Below, in pieces: positions 6,051 to 12,635 of a stretch of DNA of 20,537 bases (position 1 is the first letter of the stretch; each line of letters opens with the position of its first letter). The translations under genes were made by a program, and so were the position numbers. This DNA is from a virus, in the IMG/VR virus record IMGVR_UViG_3300021405_000053, positions 1 to 20,537 of that record, one strand, 5' to 3'. The notes beneath the pieces are model-generated. The model was not told the DNA's origin and ran no database searches. It worked only from the letters and a program-made list of their open reading frames with translations.

Positions 6051-6134
6051 GAACCTGGGCGGCGCATTTGGCCGAACACCGCCCAGGCCCAGGTTGGATG
6101 AGGGTTTCTACGCTCCTCTCCCCGGCCTTTAACA

Positions 6135-6173
6135 GAAGTTCATCACAACTCCAAGACGCGAGTTGTGAACTTC
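6135..6173. promoter_or_regulatory. Long imperfect hairpin / inverted repeat
   Basis: GAAGTTCATCACAACTC (6135-6151) pairs with GAGTTGTGAACTTC (6160-6173) around an 8-base loop. This gives 8 and 6 base pairs separated by a 3-base CAT bulge on the left arm. There is no U-tract afterwards, so it is either an operator-like inverted repeat or an RNA structural element rather than a typical terminator. Confidence 0.5.
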
Positions 6174-6486
6174 GTGCGTGCGTTCGGTTTCGCTATCCAT
6201 GCACGGCGGGTCTTTCGAGACGCGCTCATGTACTTGGCGAAGCCCAATAGAAAAGGGTCACGCATATGGCCGGTATCTTCCGGCTCGCCTAGCAGCGGCG
6301 TGGCGACGCGGGTGGGGCTACCAAGCCTATCTGGCACGGACTGCTAGATTTGACTGCCAGACGCCGGTGTACCGCGAGGCCCGGCGGCAAATGCAGGGAT
6401 GCTTTTGCCAAGCTCCTCCTACCCTGTCCGTAGCCTTTGGGAAAAGGCCGTGGGGGGTAAGGGGGGGTCTGGCTTTAGCAGGGAGC

Positions 6487-6509
6487 TTGGGTGGCCGTTG
6501 GCCACCCAA
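6487..6509. promoter_or_regulatory. Perfect 10-bp hairpin with 3-base loop
   Basis: TTGGGTGGCC (6487-6496), loop GTT, GGCCACCCAA (6500-6509). The stem is uninterrupted and GC-rich. It lies 40 bases before the GTG at 6550 and is not followed by a T-run, so it could be a U-less terminator, an attenuator or a 5' leader structure. Confidence 0.6.
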
Positions 6510-6549
6510 CCAGAGGCTACTGGTTCAGAATAAGGCACTGGAGGGAGCG

Positions 6550-6810
6550 GTGACGTCAAAACTCAAGGCGATGGCGGCTGCTGGCGACCCGTGGGCGGTC
6601 GCCACGTTGGCCAAGGCGCGGGCGCAGGGCCGGGCCGCTGCGGCGAGGGGCCGCGCCATTCAGCGAGGTTTGGCGGCGCCCAGGGCTGTTGATCCGGCTT
6701 TTGAGCAGGCCATGCGCGATGCTGAGGACATTCGCCGATGGACGGACGGGCCTAACGCGAGTGGATGGCGGATCTACCGGCTGGCGCAGGCGCTGTGCGA
6801 TGGCCGATGA
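6550..6810 (+). CDS. Small basic, Ala-rich hypothetical protein (86 aa)
   Basis: GTG 6550 is chosen because GGAGGGAG precedes it at proper spacing (6540-6547); the upstream part of the open frame has no coding character. The protein has a helical, Ala/Arg-rich first half (LAKARAQGRAAAARGRAIQRGLAAP, about 20-44) and an ARRAVDPAFEQAM...RIYRLAQAL-type second half, and may bind nucleic acid. It overlaps the next gene start by 11 bases. I do not recognise it. Confidence 0.55.
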   Translation: MTSKLKAMAAAGDPWAVATLAKARAQGRAAAARGRAIQRGLAAPRAVDPAFEQAMRDAEDIRRWTDGPNASGWRIYRLAQALCDGR

Positions 6811-7099
6811 ACCGCTTGACCCGTCGGTGATCGAGCTGCTGCGCCGCGATGCGTTCGACGAACTGGGGCGCGTGGCGATGCTCGCCGAGGACTACGCGCT
6901 GAAATTGTTCGACGCCACGGAGCGGCGCAATCCGCTGGAGGTCGCCGGGCGCCTCCAACAACTGCGCTTCTGCACGATGGCGATGATCCAGACCTTCAAC
7001 CTCATTTTGCGAGTAAAGCATGGTCAAGGAATGGCCGCAGAAGCAGGATCATCGGACGCCCACCGTGCGGATCAGCGATCCGGCGATGTCGTGGCATGA
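6800..7099 (+). CDS. Hypothetical protein (99 aa)
   Basis: ATG 6800 (MADEPLDPSVIELLRRDAF) overlaps the end of the preceding gene and has no separate ribosome site, so it is probably translated by coupling. Residues about 7-70 look like amphipathic helices. The last 25 residues are encoded over the start of the next ORF and have poor coding character. The family is not recognised. Confidence 0.55.
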   Translation: MADEPLDPSVIELLRRDAFDELGRVAMLAEDYALKLFDATERRNPLEVAGRLQQLRFCTMAMIQTFNLILRVKHGQGMAAEAGSSDAHRADQRSGDVVA

Positions 7100-7301
7100 C
7101 GTCGACCTCAACGACCTCCTGGGCTGCTGCCGCCGCGAGCTCGAATTGCGGCAGCGCGTCTACCCGAAGTGGGTGGCCAAGGGGACGATGAGCGAGAAGA
7201 AGGCCTTAAAGGAGATCGCGCTGATGCGCGCGGTCGTGGAGTTTCTCGTCCACTGCGTTTTCAAGGCGGTCACGCGGCGGGCGAAGGAGAACGCTGACTA
7301 A
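7020..7301 (+). CDS. Conserved small phage protein (93 aa)
   Basis: The core DLNDLLGCCRRELELRQRVYPKWVAKGTMSEKKALKEIALMRAVVEFLVH resembles, from memory, a common prophage protein with the pattern REL.LR.RVYP.WV..G.M....A..EIALM. It is probably a helical hairpin; the function is unknown. ATG 7020 overlaps the preceding gene by 80 bases. ATG 7086 (MSWHDVDLNDLL) matches the usual start of the family and overlaps by only 14 bases, so the true start may be 7086. The stop codon overlaps the stop of the opposing gene. Confidence 0.65.
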   Translation: MVKEWPQKQDHRTPTVRISDPAMSWHDVDLNDLLGCCRRELELRQRVYPKWVAKGTMSEKKALKEIALMRAVVEFLVHCVFKAVTRRAKENAD

Positions 7302-7498
7302 GACTTGGCGCGGGCGTCACGCGCCTTCTCGCGCTGCGCAGGGGTCATGTTCCCGCGTCGAATGCCCTGCTTGGTCGCCTGCAGCGTGCCCTTCTTCAGG
7401 TTGCCCGCCTTCTGCATCGCCGAGACGCCGACGCCGTAGGGATTGGCGACGCCCTTCGCCTTGAGCTGACTGACGACCCGGTCGAGAATTTTCGGCAT
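7298..7498 (-). CDS. Small basic phage protein (66 aa)
   Basis: ATG 7498 has GAGG just upstream. The pattern (MPKILDRVVSQLKAKGVANPYGVGVSAMQKAGNLKKGT...T.QGIRRGNMTPAQREKARDA) matches, from memory, a widespread family of short phage proteins with a KAG.LK.G....T..G..R..M...ER motif, often located among structural genes. It is strongly basic. It is the last gene of the long minus-strand operon and shares stop-codon bases with the converging plus-strand gene. Confidence 0.7.
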   Translation of the reverse strand: MPKILDRVVSQLKAKGVANPYGVGVSAMQKAGNLKKGTLQATKQGIRRGNMTPAQREKARDARAKS

Positions 7499-7513
7499 GT
7501 TGACCTCACGAAA

Positions 7514-8380
7514 TCAGCGATGAGGGCCGCCGCTGGTTTTCCAGATGTTGCCCTTCTGGAGCGGCCCGTACTTCCACGGGGCATTGCTCGTCGTGCTGAG
7601 GTCGCCATAGTTCGGCACGACGTTGCCGTTGGCGTCGATGTCCCAATTGTCGCCCGATGGAGCGCCACGAGCCAGCGGCCCGCTGACCGTCTGGGCGGCG
7701 GGCGCAGGCAGGTTCGCTGGGTTCACGCCTCTCGGAGCGCCTGGCGCTCCACCGCCGCCGAACAGGCCAGCGAGATTGAGCGCGGTCATCTGCGGCCCGC
7801 GATTGCGCGCGGTGGGGTCCATATTTTGGCCCTGGTCGAGCTGGACGAAGCGCGGGTTCGAGGTCGCGCCCGCTCCGCTCGCGCCGCCGCTCGCCAAGGG
7901 GCCAGGGACAGGCCCAGCGGCTCCGGGTCCAGCGGTGGCCAGCGGGTTCGCGGCTCCAGGCGCAGCCGCAGCAGGGGCCATGGTCGTCGAGCCCGGCTCC
8001 ATCGGCCCTGGCTGGACAGCGACGCCTCTTGCCTGCGGCAGGATTGACGGGCCTGCGGGGGCTGGCCCGTTCGCCATCGGCCCTGGAGGAACGGCCACGC
8101 CTCTCGCCTGCGGCAGGATGGAAGGCCCGGCGGGCGCTGGCGGTGCCGCGACTGGCGACACGGGCGGGTTGTCGCCGTCGCCATGGCCGAGATCCACCGT
8201 GGCCGCGTTCGCCGAGGAAATCGGGCCGAACATCTGCATGAGGTACTGAAGCCAGGAGGCGCTATTCCCAGCGCCCTGGGGGGCCGCTCCAGGCCCTCCA
8301 GTGGGCCCAGGGCCGCCGCCATAGCCAACGCCCTGCCTCGCCCAGTAGGGCAGGCTGTCGGTCAGATCGGTCACCGCCAT
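7514..8380 (-). CDS. Long Pro/Gly/Ala-rich low-complexity protein with internal repeats (288 aa)
   Basis: ATG 8380 follows a good GGAGG site. The N-terminal 60 residues (MAVTDLTDSLPYWARQGVGYG...NSASWLQYLMQMFGPISSANA) and the last 50 (WDIDANGNVVPNYGDLS...GPLQKGNIWKTSGG) look like short ordered segments. They flank a disordered middle rich in Pro, Gly and Ala. Two near-identical 25-residue units beginning APAGPSILPQARGVAV lie in tandem. The operon context (next to an Ig-like protein) suggests a virion or linker protein; no function is recognised. Confidence 0.75.
   Translation of the reverse strand: MAVTDLTDSLPYWARQGVGYGGGPGPTGGPGAAPQGAGNSASWLQYLMQMFGPISSANAATVDLGHGDGDNPPVSPVAAPPAPAGPSILPQARGVAVPPGPMANGPAPAGPSILPQARGVAVQPGPMEPGSTTMAPAAAAPGAANPLATAGPGAAGPVPGPLASGGASGAGATSNPRFVQLDQGQNMDPTARNRGPQMTALNLAGLFGGGGAPGAPRGVNPANLPAPAAQTVSGPLARGAPSGDNWDIDANGNVVPNYGDLSTTSNAPWKYGPLQKGNIWKTSGGPHR
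8001..8150. repeat. Two tandem 75-bp repeat units within the Pro/Gly-rich gene
   Basis: Units begin at 8001 and 8076 with ATCGGCCCTGG and share GCCTGCGGCAGGAT and the GCGGGGGCTGG-like end. The period is 75 bases, so the repeat keeps frame and gives the 25-residue APAGPSILPQARGVAV units. The copies have diverged at several positions. Confidence 0.75.
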
Positions 8381-8392
8381 GTTGGCCTCCGT

Positions 8393-8950
8393 TCACGCAC
8401 ACGCGATGGCGTTCGATAGGGGCGCGACTGTCGAGCCTGCGGCGTTGGTCGCCGTCACGCTACAGGTGATGTTGGTCCCGCTGTCGGCCGCGACCAAGAG
8501 ATAGGTCGCCGCCGTCGCGCCCGCGATGTTCAGGCCATTGCGCCGCCACTGGTATGCATACGAGGTGGGCACATAGGTCCACGTCCCTTGGGTGCAGGAG
8601 AGCGTGTTGCCGACCGCGCCGGTGCCGGTGACAGCAGGCGCGGCGGTGTTGACCGGCGGAATTTCGTTGGCCAACCCGGCGGTGATCGCGTTCGACATTT
8701 GCGTGTTGGTCAGATTGCCGCCCTTGCCCGCGTTGACCACCAAAAGGATGTCGTTGGTGAAATGCGAGTTGGCTGGATTGCCCGGCTGCAATCCGGCGGG
8801 CGCGGTCGAGATCGTGGTGTCGTGGGTGGTGACGTCGCTGCTCAACGCGGTGGCGATGGCGGTCAGCTCGGCCGCCCGGTTCGGGTACCATTTGTGGATC
8901 ATCGCGTTGAGCGCGACTTGGCCAGAGAAATCGGACACCTGGAAGGTCAT
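8393..8950 (-). CDS. Ig-like domain phage protein (185 aa)
   Basis: The C-terminal 80 residues form a recognisable bacterial Ig-like repeat: PAVTGTGAVGNTLSCTQGTW, then YAYQWRRNG-LNIAGATAATYLLVAADSGTNITCSVTATNAAGS. This module is common on phage tail fibres, capsid decorations and host-surface proteins. The N-terminal part (MTFQVSDFSGQVALNAMIHKWYP..., up to about 95) is a separate domain with a TT-rich linker. ATG 8950 has GGGAG upstream; GTG 8959, overlapping the upstream stop as GTGA, is an alternative. It is likely a virion protein exposed on the particle surface. Confidence 0.75.
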   Translation of the reverse strand: MTFQVSDFSGQVALNAMIHKWYPNRAAELTAIATALSSDVTTHDTTISTAPAGLQPGNPANSHFTNDILLVVNAGKGGNLTNTQMSNAITAGLANEIPPVNTAAPAVTGTGAVGNTLSCTQGTWTYVPTSYAYQWRRNGLNIAGATAATYLLVAADSGTNITCSVTATNAAGSTVAPLSNAIACA

Positions 8951-8955
8951 CGCCG

Positions 8956-9288
8956 TCACTCCCGCTTGGTCGGCGGGACGACGCCGGGCACCTGCTTGTT
9001 GACGCGCTCCTCGGCGGGACGCTCCTCGGTGGCCTCGGCGTAGGCCTTCTGGCCGTGCTGCTCGATCCAGGCCGAGCGGGCGCGCTGCTCGTCGGCGATG
9101 GTCATGCCGTCGGCATAGGCTCCTTCGGGCGGCTTTTCGGCGCGCGGATCGATGGCCGCCTGGGGGGTGAAGGCGGGCTGCTCCTTGGCGTGCGCCTCGA
9201 CTTTGGCGGCGGGCGCGTTTGCGGCGGGCTTAGGTGGTTGTGGGGGAGGGACGGGCGGCCTCTGCGGCTGCGTCGGTTGCGTCGGCAT
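8956..9288 (-). CDS. Proline-rich hypothetical protein (110 aa)
   Basis: ATG 9288 has AGGAG 7 bases upstream, inside the end of the preceding gene. The first 35 residues are Pro/Gln-rich (MPTQPTQPQRPPVPPPQPP). The middle carries EGAYADGMTIADEQRARSAWIEQHGQKAYAEA (about 68-95), which resembles short proteins I recall from rhizobial prophages. The tail is acidic then basic (PAEERVNKQVPGVVPPTKRE). It sits between probable virion proteins; no function is known to me. Confidence 0.6.
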   Translation of the reverse strand: MPTQPTQPQRPPVPPPQPPKPAANAPAAKVEAHAKEQPAFTPQAAIDPRAEKPPEGAYADGMTIADEQRARSAWIEQHGQKAYAEATEERPAEERVNKQVPGVVPPTKRE

Positions 9289-9556
9289 GGTCAGCTCCTG
9301 TGGGTTGGGGCTGACTGGCTCCTGTAGCATGTTCGGCCGGGGTCGACCACTCGCTGAGATGCTTGCGGAGCTTTTGCGCATCAGGCTGCTGGCGCGCGTT
9401 GAGCGCGATCTCGACCTTGAGCAATTCCTCGGCCAGCGCCTGCCACTGCTCGCCCCTGCGGTGCTTGGCCGCGCGCTGCAGCGTCGCCACCAGCGCCTCC
9501 GGTTCGTCGAGGTCGATCAGAATGTCGACCGTGTTTTGCAGCATTTCGTCCATCAT
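9230..9556 (-). CDS. Hypothetical helical protein (108 aa)
   Basis: ATG 9556 overlaps the upstream stop as ATGA and has AGGAG just before it. Residues 1-65 are helical and charged (MMDEMLQNTVDILIDLDEPEALVATLQRAAKHRRGEQWQALAEELLKVEIAL). The remainder is Ala/Thr/Pro-rich and overlaps the next gene by 59 bases. I recall LVATLQRAA.....W..LAEAL as a prophage small-protein pattern; the role is unknown. Confidence 0.6.
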   Translation of the reverse strand: MMDEMLQNTVDILIDLDEPEALVATLQRAAKHRRGEQWQALAEELLKVEIALNARQQPDAQKLRKHLSEWSTPAEHATGASQPQPTGADHADATDAAAEAARPSPTTT

Positions 9557-9891
9557 GCCTCTCCTGTGGTTGGCAGCGCCAATATAGGCGTGGGCTTGAA
9601 CACTTGCTTGACCCAGCGCGCGTGGCCAGCCTCGGCCTCGTCCCAGGTGCAATAACGCTCCATCTGCTCGGCTGATCCGTTGACGAACACCATCGTCTCG
9701 AACAGGATCGGCGGGCCTACGCGCGCAGGCCAGAAACTATGGTCGAGGCCGAGGAACACCGTCGACACGCGCACCTCGTCCTGCTGGGTGTCGGCGACCT
9801 GGCGGTCGGCCGTCTCGAACCAGCGCGCCCAGCACATCAGGTCGTCGCATTTGACCGGCTTGTGGCTGTTGAGGATGTACGTGTCGCTCAC
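9553..9891 (-). CDS. Conserved phage protein of unknown function (112 aa)
   Basis: The start is GTG 9891, overlapping the previous stop as GTGA. The sequence CWARWFETADRQVA...EVRVSTVFLGLDHSF.....PPILFETMVF (20-68) and the YCTWDEAEAGHARWV segment (80-94) match a family I recall from many phages and prophages (W.RW...... V..T......VSTVFLG.DH......PP.LFETM.F). It has no assigned function. It is soluble, with no Cys cluster. Confidence 0.75.
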   Translation of the reverse strand: MSDTYILNSHKPVKCDDLMCWARWFETADRQVADTQQDEVRVSTVFLGLDHSFWPARVGPPILFETMVFVNGSAEQMERYCTWDEAEAGHARWVKQVFKPTPILALPTTGEA

Positions 9892-10265
9892 TGCGTCCTG
9901 GCCTTGATCTGCGGCTCGACGGTCATCTGGTAGTTGATGTCGATCAGCGCCTTGACGCCGAGGATGTGCATCTCCAGCACCAGCTCGCGCATGCGCTTGG
10001 TCGCTTCGGGATCGCCGAGCTGCACATGCCCGGCGAGGTAGATCGCCAGGAGATCGGCGAGGACCCCGCCCTGCACCTCGGCGGACCTGCCAGCGAGCAG
10101 CGGGCGGATCTCTTTCACCAGCGCCAGGACCTCATTGGCCTGTTCGCTGGCCATGGACGACGTAAGCTCTGGCGAGGCGAACATCAGCGGCTGGCCGCAG
10201 GCGAGGCAGCGGATGCGGCCATGTGGGCCTTTAGCGCCGCAATAGGCGCAGATCGCTTCGCTCAT
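9888..10265 (-). CDS. Zinc-ribbon hypothetical protein (125 aa)
   Basis: C6-x2-C9 and C20-x2-C23 (CAYCGAKGPHGRIRCLACGQ) form an N-terminal zinc ribbon. The remaining 100 residues are mainly helical (NEVLALVKEIRPLLAGRSAEVQGGVLADLLAIYLAGHV...TKRMRELVLEMHILGVKAL). ATG 10265 overlaps the upstream stop as ATGA and is preferred to the longer frame from 10280. Possibly a nucleic-acid- or protein-binding accessory protein. Confidence 0.6.
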   Translation of the reverse strand: MSEAICAYCGAKGPHGRIRCLACGQPLMFASPELTSSMASEQANEVLALVKEIRPLLAGRSAEVQGGVLADLLAIYLAGHVQLGDPEATKRMRELVLEMHILGVKALIDINYQMTVEPQIKARTQ

Positions 10266-10528
10266 CCTTCTGTCCACCACACTTGCGCCTCGCGCTTGAA
10301 GCGGAACAGGCCGACGCGCTTGCCAGTCTTGCGGGCGACCTCCTGGGCGAGCGGCTTCATCTTCTTTTCGGCGACGTTGGGTGATGCAGTGACCAGCGGC
10401 GTCATGCCCAGGCCCGGCAGCCCCTCGGCGACGAGGCCGTGCAGACCTTCGTCGTCAATCGACATGAAGGCGTATACGAAGTGGATCTCGTTCTCGTTGC
10501 CGGGATCGTGGAAGATCGGCTCGCTCAA
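10262..10528 (-). CDS. Hypothetical protein (88 aa), TTG start
   Basis: TTG 10528 overlaps the preceding stop as TTGA and has GGGAG 7 bases upstream; no better start is in frame. The sequence has short beta-like segments (EIHFVYAFMSIDDEGLHGLV) and a basic C-terminal half (KKMKPLAQEVARKTGKRVGLFRFKREAQVWW). I do not recognise it. Confidence 0.6.
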   Translation of the reverse strand: MSEPIFHDPGNENEIHFVYAFMSIDDEGLHGLVAEGLPGLGMTPLVTASPNVAEKKMKPLAQEVARKTGKRVGLFRFKREAQVWWTEG

Positions 10529-10716
10529 CGTTCGCGCTCCCGTTCGAGAACGTTGAGCCGCGCCCTGATCTCGTCCAGCGCCCGCACGATGGTGAGCAAC
10601 GCGGATGTGGCGCTCGTCAACTCAAGTCTGAGCAGATAGACGAGGTAGGACAGGACCGCCATCACGCCGAGGAGCGCGCAGGTCTGGATGATGTCGATGA
10701 TGTCCACGATGCTCAT
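10525..10716 (-). CDS. Small membrane protein with cytoplasmic or periplasmic coiled tail (63 aa)
   Basis: One hydrophobic span (IIQTCALLGVMAVLSYLVYLL, about 9-29) is followed by a charged amphipathic helix ending RALDEIRARLNVLERERER. The size and shape fit small phage membrane proteins such as holin-like or i-spanin-like proteins, but no endolysin neighbour is seen, so no function is assigned. It is joined to both neighbours by overlapping start/stop codons. Confidence 0.6.
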   Translation of the reverse strand: MSIVDIIDIIQTCALLGVMAVLSYLVYLLRLELTSATSALLTIVRALDEIRARLNVLERERER

Positions 10717-11099
10717 GGCTTGGTTCCGACGAGCTTCATGATTGCGATGGCAGTCTCTAGCGGGAACACTTGATTGATGCTTACCAGCGCCCGACCGTCA
10801 GGATAAACGACCATCGATGCGCTCGGCGCCAATCGGCTCAACTCATCGACCTCGGCCTTCGGCATGAGGTCGGTCGTCTCCACGTCGAGCGCCTTGGCTA
10901 GCAGGGCAAGGCTTTCGGGGCTCGGCAGGCTTTTACCGCGTGTCCAAACGGATAAGCGGTCGCGGCCTAAGGCTTTGCCGTCTCGCGGGCTCCGACCGTA
11001 CATTTGGCGGGAGAGTTGCGATTGGTTGAGCCCCTTCGCCTCAATGATCGCATTAAGGCGAGCGGCGAACGCTGCGGCAATGGCGGGGGCCTTCGGCAT
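10713..11099 (-). CDS. XRE-family transcriptional regulator heading the minus-strand operon (128 aa)
   Basis: Residues 8-78 match an XRE HTH: FAARLNAIIEAKGLNQSQLSRQMYG, an insert (SPRDGKALGRDR), then LSVWTRGKSLPSPESLALLAKALDVETTDLMP. The insert between helices is longer than usual. The C-terminal region (MVVYPDGRALVSINQVFPLETAIAIMKL) may be a dimer or sensing part. ATG 11099 is preferred to TTG 11135 because the domain is complete from there. It is the first gene of an operon of about ten genes and is divergent from 11175, so it probably controls the intergenic region at 11100-11174. Confidence 0.75.
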   Translation of the reverse strand: MPKAPAIAAAFAARLNAIIEAKGLNQSQLSRQMYGRSPRDGKALGRDRLSVWTRGKSLPSPESLALLAKALDVETTDLMPKAEVDELSRLAPSASMVVYPDGRALVSINQVFPLETAIAIMKLVGTKP

Positions 11100-11138
11100 G
11101 CCCGACGCATAACCCCAAAGGTTGGCCCCGTGCAATCC

Positions 11139-11166
11139 TTCACATCGCGCACCGATTTGCTATCGT
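11139..11166 (+). promoter_or_regulatory. Putative promoter for a leaderless gene at 11175
   Basis: TTCACA (11139-11144), a 16-base spacer and TATCGT (11161-11166) give a fair promoter whose start would fall at about 11173-11175, the ATG itself. There is no ribosome site before 11175. On the opposite strand TTGCAC (11135-11130), 17 bases and TTATGC (11112-11107) would similarly start at ATG 11099, but this match is weak. Confidence 0.4.
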
Positions 11167-11174
11167 GCAAAACT

Positions 11175-11930
11175 ATGCCCAGACGCCGCGCCGACGCCGA
11201 CACCCGCCGCTTCTTCGATGAGTTCGAGAAAGTCCGCGCGTCGCGCTTCCGCGCCACCGGCGTGATCGACCCGGCCAAGCGCGAGGCCCTGATCCCGTTC
11301 CCCAACGGTAAAACCAAGCTCATCGGCACAGCCCACACATGGTTCGCCAAGGGCGGCGGCTGGTCGTACTTCGTCTGCCCGAAATGCGCCAAGCTCGCAG
11401 GCACGCTCTACCTGATCGACGACGCGCCGCTCTGCACCCGATGCTGCGACGCGATGAACATCAAGCACGCGACCCAATTGGCCTTCGGTCGAGAAGCCCG
11501 TAGGAGGGCCAAGGACAAGGTTCTCGACGCGCTGATCGCCAAGGTCGAGACAAACGAAAGCCTGCGCTTGAAGCCCGCGCCAAGCTCATGGCAGGGCAGA
11601 GCGCGCCAGGTCTACAATAGTCAGCGCCTGCAAGAGGCCATGCGCCGCAGGCTGATCGAACTCAGGCTCGAACAGCTCGCCTACCAGCAAAATAGAGACT
11701 ATGCTGACGAGGACGACACGCTCGACACCTATAAGCCCGTCCCTGAAGCCAAGCAGCTCATCGACCTGACGCCCATCTGGCGAGCCAACAGCGCCGAAAC
11801 CCTCTGCCAAGCCCTCGATAAAGCCCAGATTACAATCATCGCTGCACTCGAAAGCGATGATCCCCAACAGCGATTGAACGCGGCAAAACTATTGCTCAGA
11901 ACCAAGCAAGCCAGAGATCGCGGATTGTAA
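11175..11930 (+). CDS. Zinc-finger hypothetical protein (251 aa)
   Basis: The first 55 residues are basic and charged. Residues 57-95 (FAKGGGWSYFVCPKCAKLAGTLYL...PLCTRCC) form a Cys4 ribbon with C68/C71 and C87/C90. I recall this kind of ribbon (W.F.CP.C...... LY......C..C) in mobile-element proteins. The C-terminal 150 residues are helical, with an acidic patch (DYADEDDTLD). The open frame extends upstream to 11004, but that part overlaps the regulator gene antisense; ATG 11175 fits the putative promoter. A nucleic-acid-binding role is likely but no specific function is recognised. Confidence 0.65.
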   Translation: MPRRRADADTRRFFDEFEKVRASRFRATGVIDPAKREALIPFPNGKTKLIGTAHTWFAKGGGWSYFVCPKCAKLAGTLYLIDDAPLCTRCCDAMNIKHATQLAFGREARRRAKDKVLDALIAKVETNESLRLKPAPSSWQGRARQVYNSQRLQEAMRRRLIELRLEQLAYQQNRDYADEDDTLDTYKPVPEAKQLIDLTPIWRANSAETLCQALDKAQITIIAALESDDPQQRLNAAKLLLRTKQARDRGL

Positions 11931-12193
11931 ATGTATAACAGCGGAATGCACGCGGTCAAGTCGTCCGATTGGCATCACGCGCGTAACCTATTGAGTTCGT
12001 TGAGGTTTTAATTTTGCATCACACCATGTTGGCCTCAAGTATTCATCGTGCGAATGCTTCTAACTTCGGCCAACCCGAAGATTGAGCCATGTCCGCTCGC
12101 AGGGGTTGACCAGATCAGGCAGGCACCCTGAAACGTTCTCAAGCGACCATCTTATTCCTAATCAGAGCATCGACCTAGCTAAGTCATTTATAT

Positions 12194-12206
12194 CGTTATA
12201 ATAACG
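12194..12206. repeat. Perfect palindrome CGTTATAATAACG
   Basis: Six-base arms around a central A. TATAAT lies inside it at 12197-12202 on the plus strand, but no good -35 stands 16-18 bases upstream, so promoter function is uncertain. It lies in the most AT-rich part of the gap. Confidence 0.5.
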
Positions 12207-12263
12207 CCTCAAGCTCGTTTTTTCCGGACCTATAGCGGACCTGCTGAGACCGTCGCGGCTGCG

Positions 12264-12275
12264 GATCGTTGCAAC
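12264..12275. repeat. Direct repeat copy A, GATCGTTGCAAC
   Basis: Twelve bases identical to 12452-12463 and containing the palindrome GTTGCAAC. A further TGCAAC follows at 12280-12285. Confidence 0.5.
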
Positions 12276-12342
12276 CATATGCAACCGCAGCACAACCGCG
12301 TCATCCATGCGAGCTATGTATGTGGATCAGATCACAGCGAAA

Positions 12343-12359
12343 TCCCGCACCGTGCGGGA
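12343..12359. repeat. Perfect palindrome TCCCGCAC-C-GTGCGGGA
   Basis: Eight-base arms around one base. The one-base centre favours a protein-binding site over an RNA hairpin. No T-run follows. Confidence 0.55.
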
Positions 12360-12451
12360 ATACAACTCAATGATATCAATGTGTTAGCACGCACAGCGGA
12401 TTTCAAAACAAAATCTTTGGCACATTCAATTGGTTACGTGCGTCGATCATA

Positions 12452-12463
12452 GATCGTTGCAAC
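12452..12463. repeat. Direct repeat copy B, GATCGTTGCAAC
   Basis: Identical to 12264-12275, 188 bases downstream and in the same orientation. CGATC-ATA-GATCG (12444-12456) overlaps its left end. Confidence 0.5.
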
Positions 12464-12635
12464 ATAGTCGCGTGACGCAACCAGACCAAAGGGTGGTCGC
12501 CCTCCTTTCTGGTAAACAGAAAAGACCCCCCTATAGCACCCATCGTTGGGGGGGCCCCCGAAGGGGGGATCCCGCCCCCGCACCCGCCTCATTCCCAGAC
12601 TACACCCCCGCCAAGTAATAATAAACCTTGCGATT

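Larger units (their letters stand above)
6051..6549. other. 500-base non-coding region with two strong hairpins
   Basis: No ORF here combines a ribosome site with coding-like composition. The open frames (6165-6347 plus, 6143-6337 minus) look accidental. It holds hairpins at 6135-6173 and 6487-6509, a degenerate half-operator (TTTAAC at 6128-6133) and G-rich runs near 6450-6467. It could hold a terminator for the nuclease genes, a small RNA, or the leader of the gene at 6550. Confidence 0.5.

Noticed and set aside
6165-6347. 60-codon plus and 64-codon minus ORFs in the hairpin gap
   Set aside because: No good ribosome site and no recognisable or coding-like composition.
12064-12080. Hairpin CTTCGG-CCAAC-CCGAAG as a terminator of the 11175 gene
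   Set aside because: It is 130 bases downstream of the stop, with no T-run; it was kept only as part of the gap description.
12541-12580. G- and C-runs that could form hairpins, G-quadruplex or terminator
   Set aside because: No T-run and several mutually exclusive pairings; composition alone is insufficient.
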